Part shown: piece by piece, positions 32,896-45,280 of the stretch
Position numbering within the stretch: position 1 is the first letter of the stretch
Layout of the letters: every line of letters starts with the position of its first letter
Assembly: GCA_933207985.1 (NCBI GenBank)
Contig: OW240915.1
Span: 262,599,642 to 262,663,641, forward strand
Length of the DNA stretch: 64,000 nt
Source of the DNA: Pelobates cultripes
Lineage: Eukaryota; Chordata; Amphibia; Anura; Pelobatidae
Direction of reading: 5' to 3'
Translations under genes and position numbers: made by a program
The notes under the pieces: model-generated
What the model was told of the DNA's origin: nothing
Database searches by the model: none
What the model saw: only the letters and a program-made list of their open reading frames with translations

Positions 32896-35800
32896 TTGTC
32901 CCCCAAAACAAGGACAGAAGGTGCCTGTAGCAAGTGTGTTAAAAATGATAAGCTTAGAGTCATGTCTACAAATGCTCGCAGTTTAGGGAATAAGATCCAT
33001 GAACTTGTGGCAATAATGGCAACTGATAGTGTAGATTTAGTCGCTGTTACTGAGACATGGTATAATGAGAAAAATGACTGGGACATAGCAATACCAGGGT
33101 ACTCTTTATATAGAAAAGATAGGGAAGGTAAGAAAGGGGGAGGGGTGGCCCTGTATGTGAAGGATAGCATAAAATCTAGCCTAATAAAAGTTAGTGAGGC
33201 AAACATAGAGTCCGCTTGGGCTACGTTAGAATTTGGTAATCACACAGTAACTCGTGTAGGTGTGATTTATAGGCCCCCAGGACAAATTGAAGAGTTAGAT
33301 AATCTACTAGTTGAGGAAATAACTTCCCCCTTCATTGTCATTTTAGCTATCATCATGGGTGACTTTAATCTTCCTGATGTAAATTGGAAAACAAAATTAG
33401 CTACTTGTGCCAGGAGCACACATATTCTAAACTCCCTACTGAGATTGTCTCTAAAACAAGTTGTTGAGGAGCCAACTCGTAAAGAGGCCATACTAGATTT
33501 AGTGTTAACAAATGGAGATTTGGTATCAGATATTACTGTAGGTGAAAGTTTAGGATCCAGTAATCATCAGTCAGTGTGGTTTAATATAAGAACAGTGACT
33601 GAGTCACACCACACAAAAACAAAAGTTTTAGACTTTAGAAAAACAGACTTTTCTAAATTTAGAATATGGGTAGAGGAGTCATTATCAGACTGGAGCAATT
33701 TAAATGGAGTCCAAGAGAAATGGGATTATTCAAAAGTTGCACTATTGAAGGCAACAGAAAATTGCATTATGCTTGTCAGTAAAAGCAAAAAATTCAAGAA
33801 ACCACTGTGGTACTCCGCAGATGTGGCCAAAATAGTTAAAAACAAAAAGTTAGCATTTAGGAATTATAAAAAAACCCAGAGTGAGGAAGACAAAATGATC
33901 TTTAAGATTAGGCAGAAAGAGGCTAAGCAAGTTATAAGAGCTTCCAAATCACATACAGAAGAGAAAATAGCACAGTCAGTAAAAAAGGGGGATAAAACAT
34001 TTTTTAGATACATAAATGAGAAAAGAAAAGTAAAACAAGGATTAGTTAGATTAAAAACAAAAGAAGGAAGGTATGTAGAAGAGGATAAAGGTCTAGCTGA
34101 CTGCCTCAATGAATATTTTTGTTCTGTGTTTACAGATGAAAATGAAGGAAAGGGACCTCAGTTGAGAAAAAGGATACATGAGTCATTTATTACAAGTGAG
34201 TTTACAGAGGAAGAGGTTCTATTTCAACTGTCAAAAGTAAAGACAAATAAGTCAATGGGACCTGATGGAATACACCCAAAGCTATGAAAAGAGCTTAGTG
34301 GTGTACTAGCAAAAACAGATTTATTTAACCAATCATTGTTAACAGGAGTAGTCCCAGAAGTTTGGAAGTTAGCGAATGTTGTGCCCATTTAGGAGAAAGG
34401 TAATAGGGAGGAGTCGGGCAACTATAGGCCAGTAAGCCTTACTTCAGTAGTGGGGAAAGTGATGGAAACCATGTTAAAGGATAGGATTGATGAACATCTA
34501 AAAACACATGGATTTCAAGATCAGAGACAACATGGGTTTACTTCAGGGAGATCATGCCAAACTAATCTTATTGATTTTTTTGATTGGGTAACTAAAATTA
34601 TACATCAGGGTGGTGCAGTAGACATTGCTTAATAATTATAACCATAAATTAGTAAATCACTGTTTATTCATCAGAAACAGTTAAAAAAATTAATTAATAA
34701 TAGTCAAAATACAAAAGGTGATCTGGACCTATTCTATAACAAGATAAAAACAAAATCGCTATCCTGTAACAGATATAACCACACAGCTCTCTAATAAGTG
34801 AGGAAGTTGAGTGGTAGCAACACCCAGACTCAATGCAATGATACAAAGTATCTAAGTGTTGCCCCACCCCACCCCTGGTGAGTGTGTGGAATTACCCTTT
34901 TTATTTCCCCCGTTTATTACACCATTATCGTATATTTTTATATTAGTAGACATTGCTTACCTAGATTTCAGTAAGGCTTTTGACACTGTTGCACATAGAA
35001 GGCTTATCAAACTGCAATCTTTGAGTTTGGATTCCAATATTGTTGAATGGGTAAGGCAGTGGCTGAGTGACAGGAAACAGAGGGTTGTAGTTAATGAAAT
35101 ATATTCGAAGCTTGGACTTGTCAGCAGTGGGGTACCTCAGGGATCTGTACTTGGACCCATTCTCTTTAATATTTTTATTAGTGATATTGCAGAAGGTCTT
35201 GATGGTAAGGTATGTCTTTTTGCTGATGATACTAAGATATGTAACAGGGTTGATGTTCCAGGAGGGATAAGCCAAATGACAAATGATTTAGGTAAACTAG
35301 AAAAATGGTCAGAATTGTGGCAACTGACATTTAATATGGATAAGTGCAAGATAATGCATCTTGGACATAAAAACCCAAGGGCAGAGTACAGAATATTTGA
35401 TAGAGTCCTAACCTCAACATATGAGGAAAGGGATTTAGGGGTGATTATTTCTGATGACTTAAAGGTAGGCAGACAATGCAATAGAGGAGCAGGAAATGCT
35501 AGCAGAATGCATGGTTGTATAGGGAGAGGTATTAGCAGTAGAAAGAGTTAAGTGCCATTGTACAGAACACTGGTGAGACCTCACTTGGAGTATTGTACAC
35601 AGTACTGGAGACCGTATCTTCAGAAGGATATTGATACCTTAGAGAGGGTTCAGAGAAGGGCTACTAAACTGGTTCATGGATTGCGGGATAAAACTTACCA
35701 GGAAAGGTTAAAGGATCTTAACATGTATAGTTTGGAGGAAAGACGAGACAGGGGGGATATGATAGAAACATTTAAATATATAAAGGGAATCAACACAGTA

Positions 35801-36022
35801 AAGGAGGAGACTATATTTAAAAGAAGAAAAACTACCACAACAAGAGGACATAGTCTTAAATTAGAGGGACAAAGGTTTAAAAATAATATCAGGAAGTATT
35901 ACTTTACTGAGAGGGTAGTGGATGCATGGAATAGCCTTCCAGCTGAAGTGGTAGAGGTTAACACAGTAAAGGAGTTTAAGCATGCGTGGGATAGGCATAA
36001 GGCTATCCTAACTATAAGATAA
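32896..36022 (+). pseudogene. CR1 ORF2: endonuclease and reverse transcriptase, three stops plus insertion
   Basis: One continuous frame of 933 codons is recovered if the 313-bp insertion and one copy of its duplication are set aside. The APE endonuclease (codons 15-220) has STNARSLGNK, VTETWYN, GGGVALYV, MGDFNLPDVNW and SSNHQSV, all intact in form. Reverse transcriptase has MGPDGIHPKL, NYRPVSLTS, QHGFTSGRSCQTNL, YLDFSKAFDTV, SSGVPQGSVLGPILFNIF and LFADDTK with the catalytic Asp pair. The C-terminus is YRTLVRPHLEYC..YWRPY and WNSLPAEVVE. Stops are TGA 34285, TAG 34390 and TAA 35549. The insertion falls between DIA and YLDFSKAFD. Otherwise well preserved. Confidence 0.93.
34632..34944. mobile_element. 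313-bp insertion in the CR1 reverse transcriptase
   Basis: It is flanked by the exact 15-bp duplication AGTAGACATTGCTTA (34617-34631 and 34945-34959), a length typical of LINE-machinery insertions. The insert has no poly(A), no evident tRNA-like start and no open frame. It could be a 5'-truncated LINE or a SINE of unrecognised family. Confidence 0.8.
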
Positions 36023-36096
36023 GACTAGGGACTAATAAAAGTATTTAGAAAATTGGGCAGACTAGATGGGCCGAATGGTTCTTATCTGCCGTCACA

Positions 36097-36125
36097 TTCT
36101 ATGTTTCTATGTTTCTATGTTTCTA
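36097..36125 (+). repeat. CR1 3' tail, TTTCTATG units
   Basis: TTCTATG followed by TTTCTATG twice and a partial unit; the 8-bp tail is diagnostic of CR1. Confidence 0.9.
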
Positions 36126-36347
36126 GGAAAGATATATGGGCCTGAGCTGGTTAAACTAACTTTTAACATGATGGACAAAGACAAAGGAGATAAAATACTT
36201 TGCCTAATTAGCACAGGCTATAGTTACAAAGACATGAAAATGTATACATTGAAAATAATAAAACTAAATAATAGTCATTAAATATAAAAACATACACATA
36301 TAACAAAATTAACAGGGTATGTAGAAATATAATGAAATGTCAGTCTT

Positions 36348-36437
36348 CCAGAAGGCTACCTGTTTCAAATGGCCATGGAACAGCTGATGGAGCTCTGAGT
36401 TCTATGCCGGACTGGGTATGTTTAAAAATCAGACTGT
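36348..36437 (+). repeat. Direct repeat flanking the CR1 copy, right
   Basis: Second copy of the block at 31528-31610, lying 222 bp beyond the CR1 tail. Confidence 0.85.
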
Positions 36438-38003
36438 TTCAAATGGTCACAGTAACAGTAACTCAGCATCATAATCAATGCAGGGCACCATGGCCATGTA
36501 AAAGTATACTACAAACAAATTTGTAATAGTCAGTCAAGTAAATTTGGAAAATAAAGTCGAATATCTAAATAAGTTAAACTCGAATCAATTGATAATAATG
36601 CCCATTAACAAGCCATGACTTTAGTTTAAGAGTTAAGTTGTATTCCATAGTTTGGAAGCACAGCTGTTTCAAACTCTCCTAGACAAAATCTCTTTGGTTT
36701 TGATTGCAAAGAGGTTCCTCTAGTCAAACTCCCAGGGCTGTGGGAATCTGCATTTGACACAGTCAAAGGAATTATACTCTATCCCAAGAGAAAAAACTAT
36801 TCAAGAACAAAATGTTGAGCTAACTCGGTCACAAAGAGTAAAAAACTATTGACAGAATTTCCCAAGTGTAAGACAGAGAGAGGAGCGAGAGAAAAAGACA
36901 TACTGATAAAATATTTGTTGGTTTTAGTTGATTTGCATTGTTGTGTACTAGGCATTCATTGATGTTGCTCTGGGCATCATAGGAGAACATGGGACGTATG
37001 TGAAGCCCACACCACCTAAAAAACTTGAAGAAAGACTTCGACAATTTTTGTACCAAATGGTTACAATGAAGTTTTGTAACAAAAAAAAAAACCCTGTAAG
37101 AAACAACATATAAATGAAGCAACACATACATTATTTACTGACACAAGGCTAGAAAAGTTCTAAAACAGTTCTGGATTCTGAGAAAATCATCCACGTTTTA
37201 ATAATTGAACTCCTTCTCTACAAATTCTTATGTTAAAAAAAATATATATATATATAGCGTAACCTTTATTTGAAAAATCGGATACATTGAAAGTATACAA
37301 TCAGAGGATAAAACAGCTATTTTGTGCATAAAAATGTTCAGGGATACCCAAAATATTAAATGAAAATGTTTTATTTTGTACATTAGGGAATACTATGTAT
37401 TCATAAAAGAACATTCTGTTCCCACCATATTGACTTAAATCTTAAACAAATTACATTTGACAAAAAAAAAAAAAAACACACTGGAAACTGTATAAATTAT
37501 TTGGTGCTCATTATCAGTAGTAATTACCTGCTTGTGAGAACTATTCATTTTTGACAACCCATAATTTTATACTCGGAGAATGTAAAAACCCCTGAATAAA
37601 TATATGTTTCATCTGTTTTCCTTCATGTTCTTAATTGCAGGACATATGGTTATTAATTTTATATGTTCACATTTTTTCCCATGGCTAAATGTGTAACTTA
37701 TCAGATATGATGATTTAAACTAGACTTAAATCATTTCATAATATATCTACTTCAGAAAATAATATCTAGTGATTTTCTTGTGATATTTAGCTTAAAATAA
37801 GAATAACAGAACATTGACAGTGACCGTGATTAAAGAGTGCAAAAGATGAAAAAAAGTCTAAAATATACGACAAATATATTGTAGATCAATTTATTACGTT
37901 AAAATATCAAAAACTTTTGAATATATAAGAAATGTTACAAAATGTAACAAAAATATGTTATAGTCCTTGTGGTGCTTACAATGTAGTGTCTTGGAAGATA
38001 AAA
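36438..38003. other. AT-rich DNA, no gene seen
   Basis: A short (TA)n run at 37240-37256 is followed by AGCGTAACCTTTATT, a reversed copy of the end seen at 15335-15356. Nothing else is recognised. Confidence 0.5.
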
Positions 38004-40785
38004 TGTTACATAGTTACATTGTTACATAGCTGAAAAGAGACTTGCGTCCATCAAGTTCAGCCTTCCTCACATTTGTTTTTTGCTGTTGACCCAAAAGAAA
38101 GCAAAAATAAACCCAGTTTGAAGCACTTCCAATTTTGCAACAAACTAGGAAAAAAAATCCTTCTTGACCCCAGAATGGCAGTCAGATTAGTCCTTGGATC
38201 AAGAAGCTATTACCCTACATTGAAATATTGTATGCATCCAGTTTCTGTTTGAACATCTGTATGGACTCTGGTAAAACCACTTCTTCAGGCAGAGAATTCT
38301 ACATCCTTATTTTTCTTACAGTAAAAAAACAAAAACCTTTTCTTTGCCTTAGACAAAATCTTCTTTCTTTCAGTCTAAACGCATGACCTTGTGTCCTATG
38401 TAAATTCCGGTTCGTGAATAGATTTCCACACAATGGTTTGTATTGGCCCTGGATATATTTGTATAATGTTATATCTCCTCTGAGGCGACGTTTTTCTAAA
38501 CTAAAGAGGTTTAAATTTGTTAACCTTTCTTCATAGCTGATATATTCCATTCCTTTTATTAATTTTGTAGCCTGCTTCTGCACTTTTTCTAGTGCCATAA
38601 TATCCTTTCAAAATTGCACAGCATACTCAAGATGTGGTCTAACCAGTGATTTATAAAGAGGCAAAATGATATTCTCATCCTGAGAATGAATGCTCTTTTT
38701 CATGCATGAAAATACCTTACTGGCCGTAACCACTGCTCATTGACATTGCACATTGTTGCATAGTTTGTTGTCTATAACAATTCCCAAGTCCTTTTCGTGT
38801 GTTGTTATCTCTAATTCACTTCCATTAAGGGTATACGTTGCTTGTGCATTCTTTACGCCGAAGTGCATAACTTTGCATTTTTCAACATTAAATTTCATCT
38901 GCCATTTGAGTGCCCAGTCCCCCAGTCTATCTAAATCCCTCTTCAGCAAAGTAATACCTTGCTCACATTGTATTACTTTACAATGCTTTTTTCAAGATTA
39001 TTTTTAAACATGTTAAATAGAAGGGGTCCCAGAACAGAATCCTGAGGGACACCTCTTGCCACCTTTGTCTAGCTTGAAAATGTATCATTAATGACAGCTC
39101 TTTGTACTCTATTTTTAAGCCAATGTTCTACAAGAATTTTCATCCAGACCGATTTCTTTGAGTTTGAACACTAATCTATTGTGTGGAACTGTATCAAATG
39201 CCTTGGCAAAATCCAAATGGATCACATCCACTGCAACATCCTGATCTATGCGTCTACTTACTTCTTCGTAGAATGCAATCAAGTTAGTTTGACATGACCT
39301 GTGCTTGATAAAACCATGCTGATTTTTGCTGATAAGCGTGTACTTCAAGGAATTCTTGAATATTATCCCTTAATAACCTTTCAAATACTTTTCCAGCCAC
39401 AGAAGTTAAGCTCACAGATCTATAATTTCCAAGCAAGGATTTTAATTTTTTTTCCCATATATGAACCATATCTGCCCTCCTCCAATTCTCTGGAACACTT
39501 CCTGAAAGAAAAGAATCTTGAAAGATTAAAAACAGAGGTTCACTTCTTTATACACTTAGTTCCTTAAGTACTCGTGGATTAATAACTTCAGGCCCTAGAG
39601 CTTTGTTTATATTAACTTTCTTTAGTTGCTGCAGCACCTTATCTTGAGTTAACCAATTACAATTTTTTCTACAAGTTTTTAGCAGCAATCATTTGCATAT
39701 CTATTGCCATGGGTTCTTTCTTAATATATATGGAGGATAAATAGTTATTTAAAATTTCTGCCTTTTCCTGGTCTTCATTAATTAACACCCCAGCCCCATT
39801 TTTAGTGTACCTACACTTTCATTTTTTTAAATTTATTTTTTAGAATTTATGTACTTAAAAATGCTTTGGGGTTGGTTTTGTTTTCTTTGGTTATCATTTT
39901 TTCATTTTGAAGTTTAGCGAATCTAATTGCCGTTTTGCACACATTATTGACTTCCTTATATCTTATGCAGGATGCCTCTGGTTTGTCCGATTTAAATGCT
40001 TTAAATGCCCTTTTCTTATTTTGAATCTCTTGTTTTACTTCTCTACTAAGCCACATTGTTTTCAATTTGTTTCTTTTATATTTATTATCCAATGGTACAT
40101 ACTGAGAAATGTACCTTTCTAATATTTGTTGGAAAATGTTCCATTTATCCTCAGTGTTCTTTTCACTAAGGATTTTATGCCAGTCGATATGTTGTAGAGC
40201 TGCCCTAATCTTCTTGAAATTGTTTTTTTTTAAATTATACATTTTAGAATACCTTATATGCTTTTGATTTTTTGAGTTTATTTTAAAAATTACCATATTG
40301 TGATCACTATTTCCCCTACTTTAATGATGGTCAAAAGATCAACATTGTTTGTTATAATGAGATCCAGACAAGCATCCTTTCTAGTTGGTGCTTGTACCAG
40401 TTGTGACATGATGATGTTATTTAACACATTCAAAAATCTGATTCCCCTTGCTGAAGTACTAGTCACACTATCCCAATTTATGTCCGGGTAATTTAAATCT
40501 CCAATAATTAACATGTTACCCCAATTTGCAGCTTTCCCTAACAGCTGCTCTTCCTCATTAATATTTACATTATGTGGTTTATAACATATCCCAACCAATA
40601 ATTGATTTCCCTTAATTTGCCCCAAGCAGATATCTACCCATAAAGCTTCCACATTTTCCTCGTCACACTCCACATGCCTAAGATTTGACTTTAACTCATG
40701 GTTGACATACAAACATACCCCGCCACCCTTCTTGTTTTTCCTATCCTTCCAAAATAATGTGTACCACCACATGTGAAGCTAAAAA
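38004..40785 (-). pseudogene. Second CR1-group LINE, 5'-truncated, minus strand
   Basis: The 3' end at 38005-38029 carries tandem 8-bp units (TATGTAAC on the minus strand), different from the TTTCTATG tail of the plus-strand copy. Coding parts upstream: C-terminal KVQKQATKLIKGMEYISYEERL and RRLRGD (38299-38598), KCKVMHFG (38737-38949), GVPQ.SVLGPLLFN (near 39040), NQHGFIKHRSCQTNL and LDFAKAFDTVPHNRL (39115-39348), then an endonuclease (40290-40772) with GGGVCLYVN and IIGDLNYPDINWDS. The segment that should hold the YADD or FADD catalytic box, between LFN and KRDLDRLGDWA, is deleted. There are many frame breaks. It starts within the endonuclease, so the 5' end is missing. Confidence 0.88.
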
Positions 40786-41577
40786 CCTTTCTGTTGCAAT
40801 GTCTCCAACAAAGATCCGATATGAGTAAATATATAATATTATGCTTATTTTATATTTTAAAGAAAACAAAAGAAACATTTTTTTTGTATTCTATCTAAGC
40901 TATAGAAGTGAATAATCTAATGCATTACAATAATAAAAAAGTCTATTTTAATTCCATTTTTAAAAGATATGAATGTTAATTTTAAAATATAAATATTAAT
41001 GAAAAATTATTTCATTACAGAAAATTAATTTGACTGATTAGCATCTTATGAATTTAAATTATTCTTACTTTGTTTCATATCTCACATTCACAAAATTACT
41101 TTCTATTTTCAATCCAGTTACCCCATTTTGCTTCGATTCAGTGTATTATTCAAATTTTACAAAGTTACTTGATAAAACTTAAATAGAGTGAACGGACTGA
41201 CTACTTCCTTAGACCATAGTATTTTAACAATATTTTTGTGCATGAAAGTAAGCTTGAGAATAGCCAGGGAATTTATATATTAAGGTCAAATTAGCCCTAT
41301 TGTAAAAAAGTTCCAACTGTTTTTTACATTTTTTTTTTGGCCGTAAATGTAAAATTCCCCTGTCAGTTTGAAATAATACCTGATTTAGTAGTTTTGTATG
41401 TCTCCTTGTCGTAAGAAACCAGAATATTTAGGCATAACGTTTTTAATAACTTACAGAGAAATTACAATTTCGTCCACCATGTGGACCAGATGAAGTCCAT
41501 GTGACAGGTGAAACCAGTCTTAGCAGGTGTCATTGGATGAGGTTCCACAAATTTATCACATGAGAGAAGCAGAGAGA
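40786..41577. other. AT-rich DNA, no gene seen
   Basis: Separates the LINE from the Penelope nest. No motif recognised. Confidence 0.5.
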
Positions 41578-41579
41578 AT

Positions 41580-41624
<45 letters not shown>

Positions 41625-41684
41625 GTTCAATGCTTGCACTCCAGTACAGAATTATATATGGCCCGGTGCTTGTCGGCACAAATA

Positions 41685-42573
41685 ATAGATAGAAAAATAT
41701 GAAAAGCACTCCAGGGACTTCATATAAGGAGAAAAAAAGTAAACTTAGCTTTATTCAGCAACTGCCAAAAGTGATCAACGTTTCAGTCCCATGTCGGGAC
41801 TTTCGTCAGGATAACAGTGCATTACAAATGTTACAATATAAATAACACTCTTAATCTTGTATATTGGATACAACTGAGACTTACCCAAGCTGCTACCTGG
41901 ACGCCAAAAAATCGCGGGTAAAACTTGACCCTATTCCATGTATGCAGCAGCTGTTGCTGCTGTGTAACCCCTGCGTTCCAGTAGTTGCCTAGGAAACCCG
42001 CCGGAACGCAAGGGGGCGTCTGTTTACATGTTGCCATGACGACTAGCCGATCGCAAATCAGATCGGTTATGCGATCGGTTCCAGGGAAGGAGGGACAGCA
42101 TAGTGTACTGGTTACAGCATATAGTACAAATCAAAACGCAGCAGCTTGCTCTTAGTGACACCAGGGTGTGGGGAAAAAATAAACTGAAAACATACATGAA
42201 GAAAATTGTTTAGCACTGCTGGACTTAAATAGAATATGCAATTTAAACAAAGCATATGAATATGCTAATAGGTATTACCTAAATATGTCTAATGTAACAA
42301 GATGATTAGCAACTCAAAAAAAGCTAATGTTGTACTACTTAATATGTAGGGAATTCATTCTGTAGCACTATATGAGGGCTTAAGCTGGTAATATCTATGG
42401 CATATAGGGTGACTGGGTGTGCCAGTCAGATATTAGTATACATGTATGGAAGCTTTAAGTGTAAGACATTACCTATATAGAGAGATATGTGTATGATATT
42501 ATTAACAAGGGGTGATATGCTGATGTCCACTGTGTAAGTTAATTATGGACTCTAACTAGTACTGACAAAATAG
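41685..42573 (-). repeat. Left inverted pLTR of the outer element
   Basis: Reverse complement of 51049-51938 over about 890 bp with few differences. It includes a GC-richer core (41880-42110) and a hammerhead-like motif. Confidence 0.93.
41771..41816 (-). ncRNA. Hammerhead-ribozyme-like motif, left pLTR
   Basis: Inverted copy of the motif at 51811-51856, identical over the core: CTGACGA, a perfect 6-bp stem II with loop GACAT, and GAAACGTT. Confidence 0.55.
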
Positions 42574-43215
42574 ATAAACCTAAAAGCACCTGGGATCCAT
42601 TGCCCAACCAATCCACCATAAAAACTTTCTTGAAATCATTAAACCAAGAAACACAGTACCATCTAACTCATGGCAATAAACAAAGATCTAATATTACAAA
42701 ACAAGAACGCCAAATCATCACCTCACTTGCTAAGGACTCGAACCTGGTAATACGTCCGGCAGACAAAGGTGGGGGAATTGTCCTGATGAACTATTGTGAC
42801 TACAGACAAGAAATCCTCACACAACTAGAAGACTCTACTACCTATCAGATACTTCCAGCTGACCCTACACAGACAATTATGCTCAAGATTCAACAAACAT
42901 TACAACGTGGATTAGAAGCGGACTATATTACACAGGACCTGTATGAGTATCTTTTACAAAAGAAACCCAGAACGCCAGTGATTTATACACTGCCCAAGAT
43001 ACACAAACATCCTACCTCACCTCCAGGCAGACCTATAGTTTCAGCAATAGGTGGGATATTGGAACCTATAGCCAAATGGCTAGACTCCTTATTTAAGAAA
43101 CCAGTTGAGGAATTAAAAACATGCATTAAAGATACGCCAAGTCTACTAGCACAACTACAACAATTCACCAACTTAGAAGTAGGAGTAACATTCATCACAT
43201 GCGATGTCAAAAACT

Positions 43216-43229
43216 TATATACAATTATA
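43216..43229 (+). repeat. 14-bp target duplication, left copy
   Basis: TATATACAATTATA here is identical to 49425-49438, the two sides of the inner Penelope insertion. Confidence 0.9.
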
Positions 43230-43323
43230 AAGAAACACAGCACTGGTTAGGAATGGAACAAATCCATCCGCCAGGTTGTGATGGTTGAGTGATACAATGG
43301 GGCCTAACCCCTAGAAGTACAAA

Positions 43324-44290
43324 GAGAATAGGACTAATGGGTTGCAGATTATAAACAATCTGCCTCCCAAAGAGACCTTGTATCCTTATATGAAAAAAGC
43401 TACTCTGCAATTATAAATATAAAAGTGGAGCGCAGAGAGCATAAAACGAAAAACTCTTTATTAAACCCTCTTGGGGGAGAAACACACAGATGCTAAACAA
43501 ACAAGTAATAAAATTAGGATCTAATTAGATAGAATCGACTAGTCCAAAAATAATAGTAATAGTAATATGGTCAGAGGAAATGCTATAAGTATGTGTGTGG
43601 CAGAATTGCCATAAATAGTAGCAAATTGACCAAAAAGGGGGGAGATACAATAAATGTAGCAAACTGAAGATCTTTAAATGCAAAAGTAAATAAACGCTAT
43701 AATTAGAACAAAGAGTATATCAGGTTCACAAAAGAATATATATTATGTGCAAAAGATCTACCAAAATATGTTTGCAACATTGCAGGAAAAAAGCCTGCAG
43801 TTTAAATAGCCAGCAATATAAATGTTAAACAAACTGCCTAAACAGCTGTAGGAGATTTGGGGGAAGGAGTCCCTAATATCTTGCTGGTAATAGACAAGTA
43901 TCTAATCCCACCATGTGTGTGGCAGAATTGCCATAAATAGTAGCAAATAACTATAACCAAAAGGGGGGAGATACATTAAATGTGGCAAACTGAAGATCTC
44001 TAAATACAAAAGTAAATAAACTCTATAATTAGAACAAAGAGTATATCAAGTGCACAAAAAAATATGTGCACAAAGATCTACCAAAATACATTTGCAACAT
44101 TGCAGGAAAAACGGCTGCAGTCTAAGTAGCCAGCTATATAAATGTAAAGCAAACTGCCTAAACAGCTGTAGGAGATTTGGGGGAAGGAGTCCCTAATATC
44201 ATGCTGGTAATAGACTAGTATCTAATCCCACCATAAATAAATAAATGATAGGACAGTCTGAAAACAAAATAGAATCCTAAATTAAAATCA
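43324..44290 (-). repeat. Inner element pLTR, left, with a 321-bp tandem duplication
   Basis: Two units start TGTGTGGCAGAATTGCC near 43592 and 43913 and each end TAATCCCACCA. A region 43324-43591 precedes them. The whole block is the inverse of 48459-49424. Confidence 0.93.
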
Positions 44291-44311
44291 TCATCCGCTT
44301 TGGTGCAGTGG

Positions 44312-44353
44312 TCAACGCGCGTTTCGGCGAAACAAGTCGCCTTTATCAAGAGC
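44312..44353 (-). ncRNA. Hammerhead-like motif next to the inner pLTR
   Basis: On the minus strand TTGATAA is followed by GGCGA, loop, TCGCC, then GAAACGCGCGTTG. Stem and second box are good, but the first box reads TTGATAA instead of CTGATGA. It occurs only on the left side, just outside the inverted repeat. Confidence 0.4.
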
Positions 44354-45280
44354 AATTTGCAGACTGAAGGGAGCCTCTTTTTAAATGTGTTTAAAGCTCC
44401 ACCCGTAAGCATGATCTAACCATTGTTGTCCAATCAGGAATTAGGAGGAGGAGAAAAGTACCAAGCTCAACAGGAGTGAAGCTAATTGTAGATTTAACCC
44501 TCACATAACCAAAATATAAATGGAAGCTAGCACATATCTTCTATCTTCATAGAGTGAAGGCACAAAGTGTAAAATGTAAATATAGCTAAACAGAAGAGCT
44601 GGCGAAAGTAGCGTATAGATGAACATAACGCTACAGGGTAAAACAAATGGAGCCCATTTAGGGAACAATTCCCTAGTAATCATGATAAATATCACAACAG
44701 TGGCACTACATGTATGAGTATGTCACACAGTGTAAAACTCATCACATATAGTAAAGATGTAATAATTGAACACCATGTGTGACTTTGTATGTCTTAATAA
44801 ACTCTATCATGTAGTAAATAAAATGAGCCCAGAGAAAACAGCATTAGAGGGATATTCAAAATTATATGAATCGAATAAATTGGGGCATAGAAACATAAGC
44901 CCCACAGTATGGTTAAAATAGAAAATAAAGTAAACTCAAAAAATAAAGAGGGAGAATAAATATTGATTCAAAGAGAATTCGTTAAAGTAGAAATCCTGTA
45001 TTGACTTAAAGAGCAAATTGAAAAGTACTCCATTAATGGTAAAATGAAAGGAGAGATGGAGATTGAAAAAATGAAAGAATAAATGAATGAATAAATGAAT
45101 GGAAAGTGAAGTAGTATAATATATCCATATTCACATATCATGTAATGTTAGTGGAAATAACTAATAAGTCACAAAACTGAAAAGTAGTAGGTAGTGGTGG
45201 AAATAGATTATATTAATGATAGACAGTTTATCAAAACATTACAGTTTTTAAAGTTTTTACATTTTTACATTTTTACATTT

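Larger units (their letters stand above)
31611..36124 (+). mobile_element. CR1 LINE with ORF1 and ORF2, one inserted element
   Basis: The plus-strand order is a short 5' region, ORF1 (31856-32854), ORF2 (32896-36022), then a short 3' UTR with GGGCAGACTAGATGGGCC, ending in tandem TTTCTATG units. CR1 elements are known for a 3' tail of 8-bp repeats and no poly(A). ORF1 and ORF2 are about 40 bp apart. The 5' end is probably truncated, since the usual coiled-coil start of ORF1 is short. Confidence 0.92.
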
